DNA of 64,000 bases from Amoebophrya sp. A120 (taxonomy: Eukaryota; Sar; Dinophyceae; Syndiniales; Amoebophryaceae), in the NCBI GenBank assembly GCA_905178155.1, contig CAJINV010000003.1, positions 7,546,198 to 7,610,197 of the forward strand. The letters are read 5' to 3'. How positions within the stretch are numbered: position 1 is the stretch's first letter; the number at the start of each line of letters is the position of its first letter. Below are positions 1-11,392 of the stretch, in pieces. A program made the position numbers and the translations under genes. The notes below the pieces were generated by a model. The model was not told the origin of the DNA and did no database searches. It worked only from the letters and a program-made list of their open reading frames with translations.

Positions 1-56
1 TTCTTCTTTTTTTTCTCCTTCTTGAGGGACGGGTCGCCCTTGAATTTCAGCGACAT
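1..56 (-). CDS. 5' end of a Lys-rich protein (partial)
   Basis: An ATG at 56-54 opens 18 codons that run off the left edge. The peptide starts MSLKFKGDPSLKKEK and continues in lysines. A short hydrophobic/Lys start (LKFKGD) followed by a poly-Lys run recalls the N-termini of FAM32A-like or FRG1-like nuclear proteins, but 18 residues are too few to assign a family. The gene lies downstream of the membrane-protein gene in the same direction. Confidence 0.45.
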   Translation of the reverse strand, partial: MSLKFKGDPSLKKEKKKK

Positions 57-835
57 GGCTTTCAGTCTGTTCAGTCAAAAGAACTACTCGGTCGTGCACA
101 GCTAGCTGCTGATTCATCAACTTCTACCTTGAGACAACAGTAAAGTTCTTCTCCTAGTAGTTCTCAGACAAGGTCGTTGCTTAGTTTTCCCAAACCAACC
201 AAGTACAAAAAAGGCAAATCAGGGATGGAAAGGGGTCGCCAAAGCCAAATAAAGGGTCGTAAAAATTTTGGGGTGAGATCACCAGTACTGTTGAATAGTA
301 GACGCGTATGCTTGCCAAGGACTCACACTTCCTCAATGAATTGCCGGTGCTGATCGATAGCAATAGGAGAAATCCGCGGAACAGTTGCATTTTGCTCGTT
401 TATCCAGCAATAGTGTCGACGAAGCCGCGCCGACGCCGACCATTCCTATCTTGATTCATATTTCATCTTCCTTATTTTCATACAAGATTTGCAGTGGTGA
501 AACGATTTTCTAGTCATCTCTCTTCTTCAAATTGATTCGAGGCCGCGTATTGCGTTAAGTTTGTTTGTACAATTGATTTTGTGGTGCTACGTCGATCACG
601 ATCTGGCTTTTCTTTATTTATTCATTTTGCATACAGATACCGTCCGACGATTTATAGCATTCAAAATTGGAATCACTTCATTGGCGGGAAAGGGAGCGCG
701 AGAAGTACATTTTTGGTAACTGCCAGTTGTTCAATTCGAAACTTGGTAGAAGCTTTCATACATATTAAGGCTCAAATCAGCGATCAAGTCCGCGTACACG
801 TAAACATACAGAGTTGGGGTCCGCGATCATCTCCC
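57..835. other. Intergenic, no gene seen
   Basis: This lies between the ATG of the partial gene and the stop of the next gene. Open frames here (181-390 minus, the left part of 581-1363 plus) are low-complexity or antisense to the membrane-protein gene. I see no RNA gene or long repeat. Confidence 0.5.
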
Positions 836-2659
836 CTACACGTGTTCGTCCTCGACGTCATCCTCGTCGACGCCCCGGATTTCCTCGTCGGTGAGCGCTG
901 GCTTGCCCCGCATGCAGAAGAAAAGCAGCACGGACACCAGAACGACGCTACCGACGGCGGCCACACCGTAGAGGATCATCGATTTTTGATCCTCCGCGGA
1001 CTGCTCGTCCTTGCCGGCGCCCTTCCGCTGGAGGATCTTCTCCGCCTGAATTTCACTGCCGTCGTCGTTTTTTCCGGTCACCTTCACGGTAGCGATGACG
1101 ACCGTGTCGTACTTGGCCTTGGCGGCGTCCGCGGCGGCCGCGTTGGATTCCCCCGCAGCGAAGGTCATCTTCCCGAGGCCGTCCGGATCCAAGCTCACGT
1201 CCACCGCGACATACTCGTGCGCGCCGGACTTTCCGGGCGGCGTGGCGGGCTTGGACTGTCCCTTCGAATCGAAGTGCACGTACCCCTTACCCGTGCCGTC
1301 GGCTCCGCCCAGGTCCAGCACAATCAGGTTCTTCTCGTCGTGTCGCACCTTCGCGGCGGTTAGAAGCATCTGGACGACTTCTGCTCCGTCTTTCGGCACC
1401 ACGTTGGACTCGCGCAACTCGCCTGCCGCCTCGGTGTTGGACTTGCCGCCGTCCTCGCCGTCGGCCTTCGCGGAGGACTCTTCGTCCCTGTGTGTTCGTT
1501 GCGCGATCTTCTGCTGTTCCAGCGTCGTGGTCTTGACTGTGGTCTTCTTCACGTTCACTTGCAGGGCGGAGGACGCCGGTGGAGGTGTGGGAGGCATTGC
1601 GGGTTGTTTCCCTTTCAGCTCCACGGCCAGTTTCTTCTGCTGCGTGGCCGCTGGCTTGTTCGGCTGCCGGGAGGAAGAGCGGCTAGGTGGCGGCAGCTCC
1701 AACGCACTGAACGACGTTTCGGCTTGTTCACCATCAATTGCAGCATCGGCTTGTTCCTTTTCACCTTCACGCCCAATGGGATTGTCCTCTGCTACTGCAG
1801 CTTTTTTTACAGCAACTTCGTCGGCTGCTTGCTCCGTCGTGTACAACTTCTGAATCACGGCATCTTCACAGGTTTCTTTGGCGTTGATTGGGGTGCTCTC
1901 ATCATTTTGCGTTTTGTGTTCCAACATTTTCAGCATCGTGATTGGATCCTCGGAGTCGTCGAACGACTCCTGCGCTCTGGCGCACCGTGCTTGAATCAAC
2001 TTGCCGAGGGTTTCTTGATGCTTGGCAGCTCCTTCTTCGGACTTTGGCGGTTCGCCAGTGTGTGCGAAAAGCGCCTGCACGCCCGGGTCCCCCAGATCCT
2101 TGAAATCCAGACCGATGCCGAGGTAGCGATGCTCTCCCGTCCCTTCAGGCGGTCGTGCGTCCTTCTGCCCACCCTGCTCTTCGTCAATACTACGGTGGAC
2201 GTACAACTGTTGCTCGCCGTTCTTGCTTTCGAAGACATCCACGATGACAATGGGCGGATGGGGACCATAGAAAACTTGATCCCCACCCTCCTCGTCCTTC
2301 CCCCTTCTTCCAGTCGCAACTTCCAGCTTCGACACCAGCGGCTGCAACTTTTCGAACCCACTTCCTGTAGGCGGTGTCGCGGCATCCTTGCTGTCTGCAC
2401 CTTCTTCTTCGGCTGCTGCTTTACTGGGTTCTTCTTCTACATCTTTTGCCGATTCTGCGTCACGTCGTTCGCTAGTCTCAGCTACCGCATCGTCAGAACC
2501 ACCGCTCGCCCTTCCTTCACGCAACTCTTTCGAATCGACCTGGAGCTGCAACGCGCTTTCGGGAGAGAAATACTCGATCTCGGGCTCGTCTTTCGTGATG
2601 ATTCCACGAATGACATGTCCCATGGAAAAGACGAGAAGAATCGATTTTCCGACAGACAT
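836..2659 (-). CDS. Single-pass membrane protein with acidic low-complexity lumenal part
   Basis: A single open frame of 607 codons starts at ATG 2659-2657. Residues 1-20 form a hydrophobic signal-like segment (ILLVFSMGHVI). The middle is rich in Glu, Ala, Lys and Pro, including a Pro/Thr stretch, and looks disordered. A single transmembrane helix at about residues 560-583 is followed by a 24-residue acidic tail. A more ordered block just before the helix (around GAHEYVAVDVSLDPDGLGK, then a Val-rich strand) may be a small folded domain. The topology fits a type I surface or endomembrane protein. I do not recognise the family. No introns are needed, unlike most neighbours. Confidence 0.75.
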   Translation of the reverse strand: MSVGKSILLVFSMGHVIRGIITKDEPEIEYFSPESALQLQVDSKELREGRASGGSDDAVAETSERRDAESAKDVEEEPSKAAAEEEGADSKDAATPPTGSGFEKLQPLVSKLEVATGRRGKDEEGGDQVFYGPHPPIVIVDVFESKNGEQQLYVHRSIDEEQGGQKDARPPEGTGEHRYLGIGLDFKDLGDPGVQALFAHTGEPPKSEEGAAKHQETLGKLIQARCARAQESFDDSEDPITMLKMLEHKTQNDESTPINAKETCEDAVIQKLYTTEQAADEVAVKKAAVAEDNPIGREGEKEQADAAIDGEQAETSFSALELPPPSRSSSRQPNKPAATQQKKLAVELKGKQPAMPPTPPPASSALQVNVKKTTVKTTTLEQQKIAQRTHRDEESSAKADGEDGGKSNTEAAGELRESNVVPKDGAEVVQMLLTAAKVRHDEKNLIVLDLGGADGTGKGYVHFDSKGQSKPATPPGKSGAHEYVAVDVSLDPDGLGKMTFAAGESNAAAADAAKAKYDTVVIATVKVTGKNDDGSEIQAEKILQRKGAGKDEQSAEDQKSMILYGVAAVGSVVLVSVLLFFCMRGKPALTDEEIRGVDEDDVEDEHV

Positions 2660-3616
2660 GGCTGCTTTGACTTTGTTTGCGTTGGTTTCGTGATATTACT
2701 TTTCTACGTGCACCCACCGGAAAAAATCCGTCTGGGCGACCGGATCACTATTCCCTTTCGTCTTTTCCGTATCGGTACAACCGCGTCACAACATGTCAAG
2801 AAATGAGGCAGTGCAATAAGATGACGACACAATGAAGATGACGATGAATCGAAATCGGTCAAATACGATTCCCACACGACCCCCGACGACACCACTGATT
2901 ATCGTCCACCAGTCGAATCGGATTGACGATATCGATTTCTTAGCTTCCGAACCTCATGACGAGTCGTTGCGAACGCGAGACCTATAAACAGCGTAAAAGT
3001 GTTAAGTGAAAAAAGCCCACCGCCCGAGGTTCCTTCATTTGGAATCTACATAGTCGATGCATGTTTCAATTTCTGTACTTACTTCATTGACAAAATTTTC
3101 ATCAACTTTAGGTTGACAAAATTTTGGAAACGATACATTTTGACACTTGAGAATTAGCTAACCGATACGTTTAAGTTCCAAAAGGGATTCTATGGAAACT
3201 TAAATATCAATCACGATCACCATCAAATGAAAGATTCACATGACGAATGAAGATATCAAATTGTATTCTACTCGAACTGTGTCAATCTTGAAAAGAAATC
3301 GGAAACGCTAGTATCACACCGAAACGCTAGTTAGATTAATATCTTCGAGGGGAAAAAATCATAAATACGGGAAAATAAAAATCTCTAGATTTACAAAGTA
3401 CAACTGAATACGAAGCTACAAGTTATTTTTGTATTCACGAAAAGGTAAACAAGAAACGAAAGGTCAGGACTTGAGGCTAATTTGAATTCTCATCGTCAAG
3501 TTTTGGTTAAAATCTTTAGCTGTAAAAAATCCATCCGAGACGGAAATTTTGGATATTGTGATTGCTTTTTCGTCTTCGCTTTCCACCTCAGGAAACGGAA
3601 AAGACCCACCAGAAAA
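2660..3616. other. AT-rich intergenic region
   Basis: AT-rich sequence between the 5' end of the membrane-protein gene and the stop of the Mei2-like gene. It contains a short direct repeat (TTGACAAAATTTT, twice, near 3088-3125) and no supported gene. Open frames around 3482-3894 are shadows of the Mei2-like last exon. Confidence 0.5.
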
Positions 3617-6600
3617 TCACTTGGACTGGGATTTGACATATGTGCCACCGTGCTCCTCGGCAAGCTCCGGACGACCCCTACCGGCCGGAACGGTAGGTCC
3701 CTCGTCAGTCGGCGTCCCTGCGCCCACCGTGTAGTCGGGTTCAACTTGGTCCTTGATGAAGATACAGTTCTTGTGCTTTTTGACGACGGTCCGGTGAAAG
3801 TGGTCACAGAGTGCGGTGAAGCCTTGCAGGTGCGCGTTGACGACGTGTGCGAGCTTCGAAGACTTTTTGTGGAACTGGTACCGGCAGAAGACACTCCGAA
3901 ACCGCTGCGTCACCTGGCTCAACAGAGCTGCTTCGTCGTAACTGCTGGTGCTGTCTTGTTCGGATCCGATCGAGTGTTGGTCATCCTTGCTGCCGCTTTC
4001 CACCTCGGCAACCGTTTTCTGTTTGACGGGCAGCAGATTGATGAAGGCGTACCCACGATTGGTGTTGTTTACCAAATCCTGTGGCAAGTACAAGAAGTCA
4101 TAGCAAACCCCCTGCACAAACCTGTTTTGTGAGTTTAGTTGCTTGCGATTGCGGCCTAAGGGCGCGATACAACCAGTGCACTTTTAATACTGACTTGATG
4201 AACCCGGAAGCTAGCAAAACACTCATTCTTATCTTTCCACGTAATATAAAATGGCAACTACGCAATCCGTAGGAGGCAAAAAGTCTGCATGTGTGCGCGA
4301 CACCAGAAGCAAGTACTTACCCGTGCTCGGTGAGCGCGTCTTCAAGTTCTTGAAAAGTGAGCTTGCAGGGGAGGTGCCGAATCATAAGCGTGGAGATTCG
4401 TGGTTGCGCGGCAGGTCCCGGGGTCGTTCCGCTTCCCGCCAGGTCTGAGATGCCGCTGCCACTTCCACACGGGCTGGACGCCGGAAGGGGAATTTTCTTC
4501 CGTTTCGCTGGTGGTGCGGACGGCAGCGGAGGGACGTAATTGGGCACGGACGCGAACTTCGTACGGATTTGGCCGGGGTGCTGCTGAACTGCTGCTGTTC
4601 GGGCGAGGTGTTGTTGAGCAGGTGGCCTTGCATCATTTTTATACCCGTATTGGTGAGGATGCGCGGCTGTCGCGTCGCGTGATTCAGAGCCATCGAAGCC
4701 GGCGCGACCGTCACAACTCCCTGCAAAAAATTCGTCGGAACTCAAATTAATCGCTGCGTCGTCGTTGCAGATGAAATAAATCTACTTAAATCAGTTACAA
4801 AACCGGCCGTTCTACGTCAACGTCGAAGATCGTTCGCCTTGATCATCAATATCACCATCAAGGCAAAAGAAAAACCAAAGAGGTCACATTTCCCTATGCA
4901 TCGCGCTGTTGCAGCAGCTCTGTGCAGATGCAATACAACTTTTAGTACCTGCCTCTCGTTGCGCTTCGTCGTTTCCGTCGCTGCAATCGACTTCCGGATC
5001 ACTTTCCAGGTAGTCAAGCCGCCGCACATGCCGCGGATTTTTCCTCGGCTTCGCGATCTCCCGCTCGCCCTCGTCTGGCGAAGACCGCGACTCAGATTTC
5101 CGGGTCCCGGTTTTCTGACCAGCTCCTCCTGCTGTTTCCAGAAGATCTTCGTCGTCCGGTGAGCACGCAGTTGTTAGAAGATCGGTGGACGAAGCACCGC
5201 ACGTAGTGCTGCTGCGCTGGCCCCTAGTACCGTCAAACCCTGTTGCGGCATGCTGCGGGTGCACCACGTGTGCGGGGTTATACCCGTAATACGCACCGGC
5301 GGCTGTAACCCCTTCGTGGTAATTATGGTAGTAGTCCTCGGGGCTTGCGGGCCACATCATGGGCCCTGGGGGGGGACTCATCATCGGCGAGGCTGATGAA
5401 TTTATCGTGCGACATCACATGATTGCCATGAAAATTATTCACAGGAAAAAAAAAGGTGGAGAAAGGTTGCTGCACAAATTACAGCATATAAAATTGCACG
5501 ACTTCTTCTAGTTTTTAGGTGCATGTAAGTAAAAGAATTGCTTCCGATATAACATTTACGCATCATGCCGGGCCACATCCCCGGAGGCGGTCCAGCGCGC
5601 GGGTCGTAGCACATATGCGGGTGGTACATTTGCGGCCCGTAGTATCCCAGGTGCGGCGTCGGTACACCGTAGCTGTTGCCGGGTGGCGTCTCGGGGCAGT
5701 TGGGATAAGCGATGTCGGTTGTGGCCTATCCCATAGAAAAAGACATGCAGGGCACAACTAAGTAAAAGTAAGAGAAAAATCTGTCATGCGCTCCCCCATT
5801 CGTTCCCATAGCGTTCTGTTTATCATATTTTGCGTATTTTTGCTCGCGTTACAAATATGCCCTGCCTGCCTTTTTCCGCGGAATATGGACGCCGTCGGGC
5901 TCATCGGATGAAAGTTATGCACCGGGGGCTGAGCAGCGTACTCCTCCATGGTCAAGGAGGTGCCTTCGTGTGTTGCCGACATCTTGTGCTGCAGAAGTCC
6001 ACCCCCCACAGAAGACGTTCCACTACTACACTCGCGTTTGTACTGAAAAGACGAGGGAGAAGACGCTTGGCTTCCAAACACGCCACCCATCGGCGAGCAG
6101 CCACTGGTACCTTTTTATTTTTTTTAACGTGGGAGTTTATTCCATGTTTCCTTTCTTTTTGTTTCAACTTCCTGGCGCCGCTTCCCTGAGGTACTTTTAA
6201 AGCACTTAGCAAGTCGTGAGTACTACACATGATCCATGGACACAACTAATTTTGATGTGTCAGCACAGCTGCGGCCTAGCCCTAGACCGAGGTAGCGATC
6301 ACGCGAAGCGGCAAAGACTACTCGACTTTACCATCATCCATGCGGCTGTCGTCCGGCTGCGTGCTGCTTTCGACGACGCTATCCGGCAACTTCTCCAGTT
6401 CCGGGGACTCCGCAGTCCGGATCGTAATATCTGCGACATTTTTGTATCGCTTTAATTGGTTCCGTCAAATCAAACAGTGACCTAATCAAGAACAAACGTT
6501 GTAGTTCTTAGACACAAAAAGCACACTTTTTCTTTCTCAGGTTACCTGGGGAAGAGGCGGAGCCCCTGCTCGCACAGCTAGTGCTCGTGGTGGTCCTCGC

Positions 6601-7207
6601 ACGCCGGTCTTCAGTGAAGCTTCCCTGCTCGAAAGACAGTTCCTCGAGGGTTTCTCGGGGAGTCTCCTCAACCATAGACAAGTCCACCTCGGGCATGAAG
6701 ACTGTATTCGACGTGCTCACCTCCTCCTGCATGGGGGTCGTCTCCTCCTCTTCTCGAATGGCACTGTCATCTCCCGGCGCAGTCCCTGAGGACAAGGGAA
6801 GATGGCTCAAAACGGAGACCTCGTCGGCAGCCGGTGGGTATGTTGGGAGCACAAAAGACACTGCGTCTTGAACGTCGTGTCGGGCAGGAGCTCCTTCGCA
6901 CTTGTTCCTCGTCACACCCGATAATCTGGGCGCCGCGCTTGAGGTCGTTCCGCGTTGGCGAGAACGCTGGGCCGCAAGGTGGTTGTCATCGCGCGTGGGG
7001 ATAGTCGTTCCGTTTGCGGGCTCTTCCGCCGTCGAATTGTTTGAAGCAGGGACTGCCTTGGGCAAAGCAGTATTCGCACTCGTAGAAGTACCTGCGAAAA
7101 TGGTTTTGATTTACCCTGCTTGCTGAGGGAAAAGGTGCAGTACCTAAATGTAATCGGACTCCAGACTTACGCATGGCAAACGGAAACGAGAGCATCTGAC
7201 AACGCAT
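3617..7207 (-). CDS. Mei2-like RNA-binding protein (C-terminal RRM)
   Basis: Eight exons: 7171-7207, 6546-7091, 6332-6430, 5886-6110, 5560-5721, 4949-5392, 4321-4720, 3617-4121. Lengths sum to 806 codons, giving 805 aa. Start is ATG 7207-7205 (MRCQMLSF); an in-frame ATG lies four codons later. The N-terminal three quarters are Ser/Thr-, Pro- and Met-rich and probably disordered. The last two exons encode the RRM specific to Mei2-like proteins: strand one TLMIRHLPCKLTF, then YDFLYLPQDLVNNTNRGYAF and the helix with HLQGFTALCDHFH. The exon junction falls inside the RRM (TEHG|FVQG). Mei2-like proteins bind RNA and control meiosis or differentiation in yeasts, plants and several protists. Introns are GT-AG except that between exons 4 and 5, which is the insertion at 5727-5885. 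Confidence 0.85.
5727..5885. mobile_element. Introner-like insertion in the Mei2-like gene
   Basis: 159 bp with terminal inverted repeats: left starts TATCCCATAGAAAAAGACAT, right end reads (reverse complement) TATTCCGCGGAAAAAGGCAG, with homology over about 28 bp. Flanking 5-mers are TGGCC (5722-5726) and TGGAC (5886-5890), a target duplication with one difference. Removing element plus one copy joins exons 4 and 5 in frame (..SPTAS|TTDIAYP..). Confidence 0.75.
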
Positions 7208-7877
7208 TTATAAGTTGATTATACCAGGCTGCGCCAGAACGGCCGGAAAAAACTGGATGAGAAAAACAACGAACACCGCTACCAGAGCGGGAAAGATATA
7301 CACAAAAAAATACCCATCCCGATCCATTTTTTGCATGACATACACAGGACGTCATGCATGTTTTGCATGACAAACTCGATGGGGGTGAGTATTTTTTGTG
7401 GATAAAAGGCGACGAAATCGTACAGCAAATCCGCCAACATGTTGCAGAAAAAAGAAAAACGCTAGATGTGGGGCGGCCCGAGCTACGATGCCGCTTTCTA
7501 CTACAGGATTTGTACGAAGAAAAAGAAAACTCAGTTCGGCAATGATGCAAACGACGGGGCGACGAACGATTCGTAACTCTGCTCACGGCTTCCTACCGAC
7601 CTAGCTACCCGATCAAAGCAAATCACATTCGCTCGTAGACACGACTCTAGCATGCGTACTCGACTGACCTGATATAATTACAACACATCAACGAACACGG
7701 AAAGTCCGCGAGGAAATGACATTCTAGCTCGCGATTTCTTGTTGAGAATTTGAAGGAACACCAGCACAAGGATCAATCTCTGCTACTGCTCTGCAGCGGG
7801 GACATTCATCTACACGAAACAACGAGAAAAATTGCTTCATTTGTTGCTGCATTCGTCGTTGCTTGTCACTTTGTCAC
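7208..7877. other. Intergenic or 5'-UTR region holding one inverted-repeat element
   Basis: Between the dihydroorotase stop and the Mei2-like ATG. Apart from the element at 7297-7404 I see no gene. The 139-codon minus frame at 7167-7586 runs through the element and has no plausible protein character. Confidence 0.45.
7297..7404. mobile_element. Short introner-like inverted-repeat element outside coding sequence
   Basis: 108 bp bounded by TATACACAAAAAAATAC on the left and the reverse complement of TATCCACAAAAAATAC on the right. Flanks are AAAGA and AAAGG. The inside contains gcatgaca motifs shared with larger elements in this window. It lies about 90 bp upstream of the Mei2-like start codon, so it may be a 5'-UTR intron. 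Confidence 0.6.
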
Positions 7878-9419
7878 TTACAGTAATTCAACCCTGTAGT
7901 CGAGCATTTCCCCTGCTCGAAAGGGAACTACGGCATGGTCCTTCCCTAGGATATCGTCGCCGAAAGTATCTGGGACGTAATTGATCTGCTTAAACAGCCG
8001 CATTTTTGGCCCTTCGTTTTTCGGGAAGCCGAAAAATTCAGCGCCGAAACGGCCGACAAAGTCCGGCAGCAGGTGAAGCCTCTGTGCCTGCGAAAAAATG
8101 TCCGCCAAGTATTGTATGACGAGCCCGCCAGTGAATACACCAGCAGCCGCTACCGCTGCCTCCTTTTTTGACCTCGGGTGCGGCGCACTGTCGCTGCCGA
8201 AGAAAAATTTCGGGTTGCCGCTAAAAACGACCTGCGATCATATTGCCATTGCGGTCAAGTATCAATCTTCACGTTCCATCGCGAAGGCACACGCTCATGT
8301 ACCTCCATGCGGTTCGGGCGGGTATCAATATTAAAGAGGAAGCAACGATTCTTTCATCAAGCTTAGCACAGTCACAATACCTCTCTGATTTTGTTTCGAT
8401 CGTGTGGTAGCTTCGGAATGGGCTTGCAGAACATGTGGCAGCAGCCAACCACTTGGTCGATGCAGATGTCGAGGTGGTGCGCCGTGACCGTGGCGGCCAC
8501 GTTATCCGGAGGAAAAACGTCCCCAACCCAGAGTCAAAATGATAGGGAATCGACTACACCAGCCTAGACGCTCACTCACTTTTTCGGAGTTGTGCATGAC
8601 AAGTTTCCATCCACAGTGTAGTGGTGGTTAGAAAATGAAGGCGCATGAGAGAGCCATATTCTCTTCCTGTTTACAGCATGTTACAAATCCCAAAACACTT
8701 TTGGAAATGCCTCTCATGGAGACGAGATGCACATTACAAATGTTCCAGCTCCTGTCATTCTTGTACATTTGCCTCAACACAACTCTGGGGTGGGGACGTT
8801 TCTCCACACGATACACGTTGGCTGGTAGGCTAAGCACGGTTTCCACTGCATCGCGGGTCGAAACATGCTCCAGCACGATTTTCAGGCGGGGAAACTCCTT
8901 GGCGAGGATCTGAAGCTCGCCTAAAAACATGGCTTCCGCCAGCATGACGCACTCGTTGGGCACTTCCCCGTGCAGGTGCAGCACCATCCCCAGCTCCTCC
9001 ATCTTCCGGAACACCGGGTAATACTGTTCGTAACTTTCCACGCCCGCATCGCTATTGGTCGTCACCCCGCGGGGGTAGCTCTTCACACCGGTGACGATCT
9101 TCTTCGCTTCGCCGGTGGTCGAGCACGTCACGACGCAATTAAAGGCCTTTTCGATTTCCTCGGGCGTGAGTTCGGGGCTGAGGTACAGCAAAATTTTATA
9201 ATCGATAGAGGGATCGATTTTGCTCAGTTCGTCGTAGTAGTCTAACGCCTTGGCCGTGTTGCTCACCGGCGGGATGGTATTTGGCATTACGATAACGCGC
9301 TGCACGCCGCTTTGTCGCAACAAGGGCACCACAACCCGACTCATGTCTCCCTGTCGCAAATGCACGTGCCAGTCATCCGCAAGCGGTAGCACTAAATCCT
9401 CCGTCGGTGCTGCGGCCAT
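7878..9419 (-). CDS. pyrC: Dihydroorotase (PyrC/URA4 type)
   Basis: Three exons: 8814-9419, 8381-8497 and 7878-8231, 358 aa from ATG 9419-9417. The enzyme cyclises N-carbamoyl-aspartate to dihydroorotate in pyrimidine synthesis. Zinc-site residues are visible: His18 and His20 (DWHVHL), the carboxylated Lys113 (GVKSYPRGVTTNSDAG), His150 (LHLHGE), His185 (EHVST), and the catalytic Asp in GSDSAPH of the last exon. Length matches the single-domain class II enzyme (about 350 aa), not the CAD fusion. The DNVAAT-like segment is split exactly by the insertion at 8503-8813; removing it plus one CACGT copy gives LSLPANVAATVTAHH. The second intron is a normal GT-AG. No targeting peptide is seen, so it is probably cytosolic. 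Confidence 0.95.
8503..8813. mobile_element. Introner-like insertion in dihydroorotase
   Basis: 311 bp starting TATCCGGAGGAAAAACGTCC and ending with the inverted partner (TATCGTGTGGAGAAACGTCC as reverse complement). It is flanked by a perfect 5-bp direct repeat CACGT at 8498-8502 and 8814-8818. Excision plus loss of one copy restores the conserved dihydroorotase sequence in frame, so this is an intron made by insertion into an exon. Confidence 0.9.
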
Positions 9420-11392
9420 CGCTCTTTTCTAGTATGAATGAAGATGATCAAGACCTCTTTTTGAAGTAAATCAAGAAGGAAGCGATACCCTTTTGCGCTA
9501 GCTACAGTCTCCTGCGTCTTCTGAGACTGGATCAGCCGAGACCAGCTGTTCGTCGAAATTCTACCGAAAAGAGTTTACACGACACCACAGTCGCACGACT
9601 CGGATCACGATTCATTTTTTGGGGACAGAACAAGCGTGCTGCCAAGAACTTCACTCAATTTCGATTTTTCTTGGCTCAGAACGCAGGTGTTAGGAGTCAG
9701 CCGATCTGTGAAAAACCAATTGCTGAAATTCAGCCTACTTATGTCGAGAGAAACACAAACAGTCACTCGAGGCTTGTCGCTTGATTAACTTGGTTTTTGT
9801 TATCATTTCCTAAAAGGCGACGAACAAAGAAACAACAGGAGGAGGTAGGAGAGGTTCTTGACGTAGTAGTATTTATTCTATCGCGCGTTTAGCACTCAAA
9901 AGCGCTCGCCCACGTTTGGTTGGATCAAACCGAATCTGATAAGTGCGGAGCCACGCCACCCTCGCAGTACGCCCTCAGACGGAGTAAAACACGTCCCTAC
10001 CTGCAGCGTGGCTGAAACACTACATGTCCTTACGACATATCACCTCCGTTTGTCAAAGAAGTCAAGCCTTGGCCGTGAAGCAAAAGCCGACGATCCGGGG
10101 CGCCCAAACTCCCTCGTCGTCATCTTCGTGCTCAATGAAGGATCGACAACTTCAGGCTTTCAACAGCGCTCCCCAGGCTTGTTGAAGGCCGCGGGGGCAG
10201 CCTTTTCCAATTGCCGGGACGTTTTCCTTCGGGGGGGGTGCGGCTCGTTTACGCCGGGGGATATCCACGGACCCGCGTGCGTTCTTCGATTCAGCTGTAC
10301 GAGTCCGCGCGCGAATTCAGCCGCGCGCTGCTCCGGCCGCGGCCCCCCCCCGGGGCCGTGGACTGCACCCCAGTGCGGTAAACCTGGCCGCCCGGCTGTA
10401 CGCCGAACCAGCCGTCAATCTGGTCTCCCACAGGCCCCTCGCGCGGAAAGTTTGGAAAGTCAGCCCCCGCCTCTTGAAGTGGCAGGGTTCGCGTTGCCAT
10501 GGGGCACGATGGGCTCGCCGTCCTCCCGCTGCTCCGAGTGCCCCAGGTACCCCATGTGCAGGGCCGCTATGGCTTGCGCGTTCTCCGCGGACGCGTCCTT
10601 GTCCGCCGTGATGTCGCACACGGTTCATCAGCTGTACGAGTCCACCGAAGAGACTATTTTATTTCTTCCAAAACGAACTATATATTATAAGCAACTGTTG
10701 TAAGTACACGTTTCAGATGAGGAGCATTTTTTTTTCTCATTGTCACCGCAGAAGGACAAGCCCCCTGTAAGTAGAGTATCAATCTAATCTTAATCTTATA
10801 GCAAATTGAAAATGCCCCCGTCCGCCGTCGGGATTGGTTCATTTCTAGTGATCGCCATATTTCTTGTGTTTGATTCAACGGCATGAACCTTGGAGAGGAG
10901 ACGTGTTGCATCAGGGAATTTTTAGTGCGATAGAATTGATCTTCCCGACACAAAAGAAACCCAACCTCAGCTCATACCTACAACATAGTGCAAAACGCCC
11001 AGCGGGCTGTAACAAGGCTAGCACTAGTGTTTACTCTCTCGTAAGTTCAAAAATATTCAGGCACTCCCAGCACGGAGTGGAAACACGACTACAGTGTTCC
11101 TGTCGTTAGTTCTGATCTTATAGTCACAGTGAAGATCTTTAGGTGTGGTCGCGCCGTTCTGTGTTACTGCGTATTCGTATATGAAAAGCTGATTGGTTTC
11201 TGTTTCTGAAATTTCTGAAGTGTCAAATTGTTAGGCCTTTTGCAAATAGTACATCTCGTCTTTGTGCGATTGCGATTCTCATATCGTCCACATTACTTTT
11301 TGTAGCGTAATGCTGAGTTGTATATTTAATTCACAGCGAAGTTATAATACCTTTCAGCACATCAAAGTGCCGCGGCAAAGCATGCCGCTGCT
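9420..11392. other. Long region without a supported gene; GC-rich block near 10000-10650
   Basis: Between the dihydroorotase start and the stop of the CIMIP2-like gene. Outer parts are AT-rich with no gene seen. The GC-rich middle has several overlapping open frames on both strands; one minus-strand stretch (about 10615-10460, containing CDITADKDASAENAQ) has protein-like composition but stops after about 55 codons and connects to nothing I can identify. A broken gene or unrecognised exon is possible. Confidence 0.35.
10291..10643. repeat. 16-bp direct repeats bounding a GC-rich block
   Basis: TCAGCTGTACGAGTCC occurs at 10291-10306 and again at 10628-10643, enclosing about 320 bp of very GC-rich sequence, including a 9-C run. 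The next bases also resemble each other. It could be the footprint of a duplication or insertion. No inverted termini are visible. Confidence 0.5.

Noticed and set aside
581-1363. Plus-strand frame of 260 codons
   Set aside because: Antisense shadow of the membrane-protein gene; the minus frame has signal peptide, membrane helix and better composition.
7167-7586. Minus-strand 139-codon gene between dihydroorotase and the Mei2-like gene
   Set aside because: The frame crosses an inverted-repeat element and overlaps the Mei2-like first exon in another frame.
10008-10703. Plus-strand 231-codon frame
   Set aside because: Runs through the GC-rich block and both direct repeats; composition is a by-product of GC content.
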